Assembly: GCA_934358405.1 (NCBI GenBank)
Contig: CAKRKL010000028.1
Span: 1-18,917 of the forward strand
Length of the DNA: 18,917 bases
Reading direction: 5' to 3'
Source: an uncultured Blautia sp.
Lineage (GTDB): Bacteria > Bacillota > Clostridia > Lachnospirales > Lachnospiraceae
A model generated the notes under the pieces. The model did no database searches. It worked only from the letters and a program-made list of their open reading frames with translations, and was not told the DNA's origin. This document shows, piece after piece, positions 14,954 to 18,917 of the stretch. The translations under genes were made by a program, and so were the position numbers. Positions within the stretch are counted from its first letter, which is position 1; the number at the start of each line of letters is the position of its first letter.

Positions 14954-16204
14954 ATGGAATTTTTAACTGATGGAATTATGGCTTTAACCTGGCAGCAGCT
15001 GGTAATGTACGCTGTAGGAATTACCCTGATCTGGCTGGCAATCAAAAAAGGCTTCGAACCAGCCCTTCTTCTGCCTATGGGATTTGGTGCCATTCTTGTA
15101 AATCTGCCGTTCTCCGGAGCAATAAATCAGACTCTTTCCGGAGGACTTCAGACAAATGGCGTTATTGAATGGATGTTTCATGTAGGAATTGAAGCATCAG
15201 AGGTGATGCCGATCCTGCTTTTTATTGGAATCGGTGCAATGATTGATTTTGGTCCTCTGCTTTGCGGACCATCTCTGTTTTTGTTTGGTGCAGGTGCACA
15301 ATTTGGAATCTTTGCGGCAATTCTTCTGGCTGCCTTACTTGGCTTTGGACTTACAGATGCAGCCTCTATCGGAATTATCGGTGCCGCTGATGGTCCAACC
15401 TCCATTCTGGTATCTCAGGTTCTGGGCTCCAGATATATCGGAGCCATTGCAGTAGCAGCCTACTCCTATATGGCTTTGGTTCCCATTGTGCAGCCCCTGG
15501 CAATCCGTCTTGTTACCACAAAAAAAGAACGCTGCATTCACATGGATTACAATCCGAAATCCGTTTCCAAAACCATGAGGATTGCTTTCCCTATCGCAGT
15601 TACTATGATCGTTGGGCTGGTTGCCCCTCAATCTGTTGCCCTGGTAGGCTTCCTCATGTTTGGAAACTTAATACGTGAATGCGGTGTTCTTGGAACTCTG
15701 TCTGATACTGCTCAGAATGTACTTGCGAACCTGATCACCTTGCTTCTTGGAATCACCATTTCCTTCAGTATGCGTGCCGATCAGTTTGTAACAAAAGACA
15801 CCCTTCTGATTCTGGTAATCGGCCTATTCGCATTTGTGATGGATACCATCGGCGGTGTCCTGCTTGCAAAATTTATGAATCTGTTCCTGAAAAAGAAAAT
15901 CAATCCTATGATCGGCGGCGCCGGAATTTCGGCCTTCCCTATGTCCTCAAGAGTTATCCAGAAAATAGCAATGGAGGAAGATCCTACAAATGTGATTCTC
16001 ATGCAGGCAGCCGGTGCCAATGTATCCGGTCAGATTGCTTCTGTCATAGCTGGCGGTATGGTCATTAACCTGGCTGCAGCCAGTGAAGGTACAAACACAG
16101 TGGCGGCCGCTCTTGCAATCATGGGAAAAGGTATGGCCGGAATTTTCACTGCCATCCTGATCATCATACTCCTGGTATGGGGGCTTCGGAAGATCAGCAA
16201 TTAA
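14954..16204 (+). CDS. OadB/GcdB/MmdB-type Na+-transporting decarboxylase beta subunit, stand-alone
   Basis: A 416-residue polytopic membrane protein of the family that couples decarboxylation of a carboxybiotin carrier to Na+ export in oxaloacetate, methylmalonyl-CoA and glutaconyl-CoA decarboxylases. Features: IKKGFEPALLLPMGFGAIL at 30-48, the signature GAADGPTSI at 143-151 with D146 equivalent to the Na+-site Asp203 of Klebsiella OadB, Y172 in AYSYMALVP equivalent to Tyr229, and ANVSGQIASVIAGG at 355-368 corresponding to the late conserved segment. About ten or more hydrophobic helices are visible. AGGAGG lies seven bases before the ATG. It has no alpha, biotin-carrier or gamma/delta subunit gene next to it and is the only gene behind an Mn2+ riboswitch. 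It may pair with subunits elsewhere, or work alone as an ion transporter; the second is hypothesis. Its stop overlaps the converging TtcA gene. Confidence 0.9.
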   Translation: MEFLTDGIMALTWQQLVMYAVGITLIWLAIKKGFEPALLLPMGFGAILVNLPFSGAINQTLSGGLQTNGVIEWMFHVGIEASEVMPILLFIGIGAMIDFGPLLCGPSLFLFGAGAQFGIFAAILLAALLGFGLTDAASIGIIGAADGPTSILVSQVLGSRYIGAIAVAAYSYMALVPIVQPLAIRLVTTKKERCIHMDYNPKSVSKTMRIAFPIAVTMIVGLVAPQSVALVGFLMFGNLIRECGVLGTLSDTAQNVLANLITLLLGITISFSMRADQFVTKDTLLILVIGLFAFVMDTIGGVLLAKFMNLFLKKKINPMIGGAGISAFPMSSRVIQKIAMEEDPTNVILMQAAGANVSGQIASVIAGGMVINLAAASEGTNTVAAALAIMGKGMAGIFTAILIIILLVWGLRKISN

Positions 16205-17334
16205 TCTTCCCTGTCATAATTCTCCAGGAAGGAATGGCGGATTCCATACTGCTTGTATCCCACTACTGTATCAATGTTTACATTTTCAACACTCTTAAAA
16301 ATATTGCCTTCCACAAATGGATTCACCTGCTTCAGGTCACGGATCAGTTCTTTGATTTCCTTACGTTTGGAAGTATTTTCATTGTTGCAGGTGGTACAGG
16401 TATCCGTAAACTTACATGCGCACTGAATAAAGTGCAGGTCATTATAATCCCGCCATGCCTTGATGTCATCTTCACGCACCAGATACAGGGGACGGATCAG
16501 CTCCATTCCCTCAAAATTGGTGCTGTGAAGCTTCGGCATCATAGTCTGGACCTGTGCTCCGTAAAGCATTCCCATCAGGATTGTTTCTATAACGTCATCG
16601 TAATGATGGCCAAGAGCAATCTTATTGCAGCCCATTTCTTTCGCAAAGGCATATAAATGTCCTCTTCGCATTCTGGCACACAGATAACATGGTGATTTCT
16701 CTATATTAAATACGGATTCAAAAATATCAGATTCGAAAATACGAATCGGAACATTCAGTTTTCTGGCATTCTCTTCAATCACCTGACGGTTAGCCGGACT
16801 GTAGCCCGGGTCCATAACCAGAAATTTCACCTCAAAATCAAATTTATTATGAAGCTTCAGTTCCTGGAAGCACTTTGCCATAAGCATGGAATCCTTGCCA
16901 CCGGAAATACAGACTGCAATTCTGTCTCCTGGTTTCACAAGCTCATAGGTATTAATTGCCTTGGTAAATTTAGACCATATTTTTTTCTTAAATTTCTTAC
17001 GAAGGCTTATTTCTACATTTCTGGCAAACTCCTCATTCTGAGAATTCTTCATCACATCCATCAGCCAGGCGATATAACCCCGTTCCAGACTGACAGCATC
17101 CAAGCCTTCTTCTGTCAGCTTCCTTGCCTCTTCTTCGCTGCTGACTCCGCGGCTGCAGCAGATCACAAGCTTCCTAGTCTTATCCACCTGCGGATTCTGC
17201 CGGATTTCCTCCGGCTTACAGGCAATTGCTCCCTTAATAGCACCGTGAGAGATTTCAATCTCATCACGGATATCTATAATCTGATAAGAGTCTGTGGGTA
17301 ACTGTTTTAATTCATCTATTGTTATACTGCTCAT
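16201..17334 (-). CDS. Rhodanese-TtcA fusion: tRNA 2-thiocytidine-type sulfurtransferase
   Basis: A 377-residue two-domain protein. Residues about 1-95 form a rhodanese domain (IIDIRDEIEISHGAIKGAI at 19-37, active loop C60-S-R-G-V-S-S66) that could deliver persulfide sulfur. Residues about 115-375 are a PP-loop ATPase of the TtcA family: SGGKDS at 144-149, the Cys pair C216-x-x-C219 (SPCYLCARMRRG), ALGHHYDDVIET at 240-251, and a later Cys group C305, C307, C313 and C316. TtcA proteins thiolate C32 of tRNA using a [4Fe-4S] cluster held by a CxxC pair and one further Cys. AAGGAAAGG lies about seven bases before the ATG. The stop codon overlaps that of the converging decarboxylase subunit in the palindrome TTAA. 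An exact tRNA target is inferred from the family, so no gene symbol is given. Confidence 0.88.
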   Translation of the reverse strand: MSSITIDELKQLPTDSYQIIDIRDEIEISHGAIKGAIACKPEEIRQNPQVDKTRKLVICCSRGVSSEEEARKLTEEGLDAVSLERGYIAWLMDVMKNSQNEEFARNVEISLRKKFKKKIWSKFTKAINTYELVKPGDRIAVCISGGKDSMLMAKCFQELKLHNKFDFEVKFLVMDPGYSPANRQVIEENARKLNVPIRIFESDIFESVFNIEKSPCYLCARMRRGHLYAFAKEMGCNKIALGHHYDDVIETILMGMLYGAQVQTMMPKLHSTNFEGMELIRPLYLVREDDIKAWRDYNDLHFIQCACKFTDTCTTCNNENTSKRKEIKELIRDLKQVNPFVEGNIFKSVENVNIDTVVGYKQYGIRHSFLENYDRED

Positions 17335-17386
17335 TGAAAAACCTTTCCTTAAAAATAAAATAATCTGCGTACCAAAAGATCTTTGG

Positions 17387-17830
17387 TCAGCTTCGATTCT
17401 TAATCAGTGATATGATAAACAAAATAACCGCAAGAACCGCAAAGAACGGAATCACTGCCACCAGAATATGGAATAAAAGGAATACTATGATCAGCAGAAG
17501 CACAATGCCAAGAAGCTTGCTGTACCAGGTATCAAAACGCCATACCCGGGTATAATTACCGGAAACGTTTTCTGTATCTCCTGCATTCTCTGAATAAGTA
17601 CTGTACTCCGCGTAGTCCTCCTGTCCGTCGTCTACATCTGTATCAAGTAAAGTTCTGGCAATCAGCCTTGGGTCGCCAAGCTCGGTAAGAACATCCTGTT
17701 CATTGCGGCCGCTTCTCACCTGGGACTGAATGTAGTCCTCATAATAACGCACATGTGCAGCCACCTTGCCCTCATGCATCTGACCGGACAGCTGGCTTCT
17801 TAGCGTATCCAGAAATTCAGCTCTATTCAT
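17387..17830 (-). CDS. DUF1700/HAAS-domain membrane protein
   Basis: A 147-residue protein with an N-terminal helical domain (about 1-63: MNRAEFLDTLRSQL, then YYEDYI at 29-34 and ELGDPRLIARTLL at 50-62) typical of DUF1700, an acidic Tyr/Ser/Asn-rich linker (64-95), and two hydrophobic membrane segments at about 104-124 and 124-143 with a basic end (KNRS). Such proteins are usually encoded beside a PadR-type repressor and are linked to envelope stress. No PadR gene is adjacent here: upstream is 527 bases of non-coding sequence and downstream, 52 bases away, is the rhodanese-TtcA gene. The ribosome site is weak (AAAGG 13 bases upstream). No biochemical activity is known for the family. Confidence 0.85.
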   Translation of the reverse strand: MNRAEFLDTLRSQLSGQMHEGKVAAHVRYYEDYIQSQVRSGRNEQDVLTELGDPRLIARTLLDTDVDDGQEDYAEYSTYSENAGDTENVSGNYTRVWRFDTWYSKLLGIVLLLIIVFLLFHILVAVIPFFAVLAVILFIISLIKNRS

Positions 17831-18100
17831 CTGATTTATTCAACCTTTCTATAGACAAATTTTCCATTACAAATTTCATGATGTTGGGGGCAAAAGTTTT
17901 TTTGACCCCTTTGATACCCGGATTGTGACCCAGCTGCGCTGCTTTCTCAATCCTCCTTATATTCTAACAATACTTGTCTCCATACGCAACTGTCCAAGTA
18001 ATAAAATTTTTGTAAAGCATTTTGGAACCTCTTCTAAATTTTTGTTATTTTTCACAAATATCTCATGTTTTTTTTGACAATAATGCCGTTCGTTATTTTC
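17831..18100. other. Intergenic stretch between DUF1700 gene and fhs leader
   Basis: No gene is seen. It contains an imperfect 10-position hairpin at 17886-17909 (GGGG and CCCC ends, AAAA/TTTT core) and a loose inverted repeat, GGATTG at 17920-17925 with CAATCC at 17948-17953, around CAGC/GCTG. A possible minus-strand promoter is TTGCGT with TAGAAT at 17 bases (about 17961-17989), which would give the DUF1700 gene a leader of about 125 bases containing both structures. The remainder (about 17995-18100) is AT-rich with no further signal I can support. Confidence 0.35.
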
Positions 18101-18129
18101 TTGACAAATTTTTCCATTGATGATACAAT
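18101..18129 (+). promoter_or_regulatory. Sigma-A promoter of fhs
   Basis: TTGACA at 18101-18106 and TACAAT at 18124-18129 (five of six matches) are separated by 17 bases. Transcription should begin near 18136, about a dozen bases before the first helix of the ZTP riboswitch. Confidence 0.88.
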
Positions 18130-18147
18130 TAGCATATCAATTGAAAA

Positions 18148-18220
18148 GCTTCTGGATACTGACGGATCGTGGAGTTTACCACAGGGACTTCAGAAGCGGA
18201 TCATAGCCGACCGTCTGGGC
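18148..18220 (+). promoter_or_regulatory. ZTP/ZMP riboswitch (pfl motif) aptamer
   Basis: P1 pairs GCTTCTG at 18148-18154 with CAGAAGC at 18191-18197. Inside, GTGG at 18169-18172 pairs with CCAC at 18179-18182, followed by the conserved GGGA. The 3' domain has the family hallmark CCGACCGTCTGGGC at 18207-18220. GACGG at 18161-18165 is fully complementary to CCGTC at 18211-18215, giving the expected pseudoknot. The family senses the purine intermediate ZMP/ZTP, which accumulates when 10-formyl-tetrahydrofolate is short, and activates one-carbon genes such as fhs. Here fhs is indeed the next gene. Confidence 0.93.
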
Positions 18221-18253
18221 AGTATTTGAACCATCAGATACTGCCCTTTTTTT
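18217..18253 (+). terminator. Terminator of the ZTP riboswitch
   Basis: GGGCAGTAT at 18217-18225 pairs with ATACTGCCC at 18238-18246, followed by seven T at 18247-18253. Its 5' arm uses the GGGC of the aptamer's conserved 3' domain, so ligand-bound aptamer and terminator compete. Binding should permit read-through into fhs. Confidence 0.93.
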
Positions 18254-18281
18254 ACCGGGAGGTACCCATTAAGGGAAATAA

Positions 18282-18330
18282 TGCCATTGCCTTTTTAAGG
18301 AATGGCAGTATGACAACTTATGCCATTTAG
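18282..18330 (+). promoter_or_regulatory. Three-part alternating hairpin and mini-ORF in the fhs leader
   Basis: TGCCATT (18282-18288), AATGGCA (18301-18307) and TGCCATT again (18321-18327) allow two mutually exclusive hairpins. The first is extended by CCTT (18290-18293) with AAGG (18297-18300). A six-codon ORF (ATG at 18310, stop at 18328-18330, encoding MTTYAI) has AAGGA eight bases upstream and spans the third element. There is no T-tract, and the fhs ribosome site is not paired in either form. A regulatory role is speculative. Confidence 0.3.
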
Positions 18331-18357
18331 TCTTAAACAACGAAAGGAGCTTTTATT

Positions 18358-18917
18358 ATGGGGTTTAAAAGTGACATCGAAATCGCACAGGAATGCGAAA
18401 TGAAACCAATCACCGAAATTGCGGAAAAAGCAGGGATCGAGGACAAATATCTTGAGCAGTATGGAAAATACAAAGCAAAAATTGACTATAATCTGTTAAA
18501 AGAAACAGATAAAGAAGATGGTAAACTGATTCTGGTTACCGCTATTAACCCAACACCTGCAGGAGAGGGAAAAACAACTACTACAGTTGGTCTTGCAGAC
18601 GCTATGCAGCAGATGGGCAAGAATGTTATGGTAGCTCTTCGTGAGCCATCTCTCGGACCGGTATTTGGTGTAAAGGGTGGCGCTGCAGGCGGCGGCTATG
18701 CACAGGTTGTTCCGATGGAAGATATCAATCTTCACTTCACCGGAGACTTCCACGCAATCGGTGCAGCTAATAACCTTCTTGCAGCTATGATTGACAACCA
18801 TATCTTCCAGGGCAATGCTCTTAACATCGACCCACGTAAGATTACATGGAGAAGATGTGTGGATATGAATGACCGTCAGCTTCGTAATGTAGTAGACGGA
18901 CTTGGCGGAAGAACAAA
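18358..18917 (+). CDS. fhs: Formate-tetrahydrofolate ligase (5' part, runs off the window)
   Basis: ATP-dependent ligation of formate to tetrahydrofolate to make 10-formyl-tetrahydrofolate in the cytosol; supplies purine synthesis and, in acetogens, the methyl branch of the Wood-Ljungdahl pathway. The first 186 residues are present, about one third of the usual 555 or so. The start has AAAGGAG eight to nine bases upstream. Diagnostic features are [11 protein letters not shown] at the N-terminus, the ATP-binding loop [10 protein letters not shown] at 66-75, [23 protein letters not shown] at 95-117 and [18 protein letters not shown] at 126-143. The frame is intact to the window edge. Expression is predicted to be under the ZTP riboswitch upstream, linking it to folate and purine status. 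Confidence 0.98.
   Translation, partial: MGFKSDIEIAQECEMKPITEIAEKAGIEDKYLEQYGKYKAKIDYNLLKETDKEDGKLILVTAINPTPAGEGKTTTTVGLADAMQQMGKNVMVALREPSLGPVFGVKGGAAGGGYAQVVPMEDINLHFTGDFHAIGAANNLLAAMIDNHIFQGNALNIDPRKITWRRCVDMNDRQLRNVVDGLGGRT

Noticed and set aside
17371..17387. ACCAAA/TTTGGT hairpin after the DUF1700 gene
   Set aside because: Only six base pairs with no T-tract directly after it on the minus strand, so it is not called a terminator.
17886..17909. GGGG...CCCC hairpin as a terminator
   Set aside because: No useful T-tract follows on either strand and no gene ends nearby; kept only as a possible leader structure.
17952..17958. AAGGAGG on the minus strand as a sign of a small gene
   Set aside because: The only near start is a TTG one base away, giving a 24-codon frame with no protein-like features.
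18074..18079. Additional TTGACA upstream of fhs
   Set aside because: No acceptable -10 lies 16-18 bases downstream; the second TTGACA at 18101 is much better.

Overview
The window looks like a Lachnospiraceae chromosome, probably close to Blautia. The support is moderate GC content, strong AGGAGG-type ribosome binding sites, the DUF1700 and LytTR proteins, a ZTP-riboswitch-controlled formate-tetrahydrofolate ligase as in acetogens, and a probable forespore promoter. The assignment rests on gene character only, since no 16S or other marker is present. I see no insertion sequence, CRISPR array, tRNA, rRNA or prophage.

Left part (1-4125): the tail of an unknown gene is followed by a LytTR response regulator on the + strand, closed by a strong terminator. 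A converging minus-strand housekeeping series follows: rhodanese, YfcE phosphodiesterase, THUMP-domain 23S rRNA methyltransferase, RdgB nucleotide-pool pyrophosphatase, and a second YfcE-like phosphoesterase. The last three genes overlap stop to start.

Middle (4178-9125), all minus strand: a 56-residue Asn/Ser-rich protein with a sigma-F-like promoter; two tandem hairpins; a large secreted acidic protein of unknown function with a TTGACA promoter; and a two-gene cell-surface O-acylation cassette made of an AlgI-like MBOAT and an AlgX/AlgJ-like protein.

Arabinose region (9048-13526), minus strand: araR-type regulator, araA, and an FGGY kinase that probably serves as ribulokinase, ending in a terminator. 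Three ACAA(C/G)TTGT boxes lie just upstream of the regulator. No araD is in the window. A threonine-aldolase-like gene lies immediately upstream on the same strand.

Right part (14547-18917): the 407-base gap holds back-to-back promoters and a complete yybP-ykoY (Mn2+) riboswitch with a mutually exclusive terminator. It controls a stand-alone OadB-type sodium-pump decarboxylase beta subunit, which is the most unusual arrangement here. That gene converges, with overlapping stop codons, on a rhodanese-TtcA fusion, which is preceded by a DUF1700 membrane protein. A sigma-A promoter, a ZTP riboswitch with terminator, and the start of fhs (cut by the window edge) close the window.
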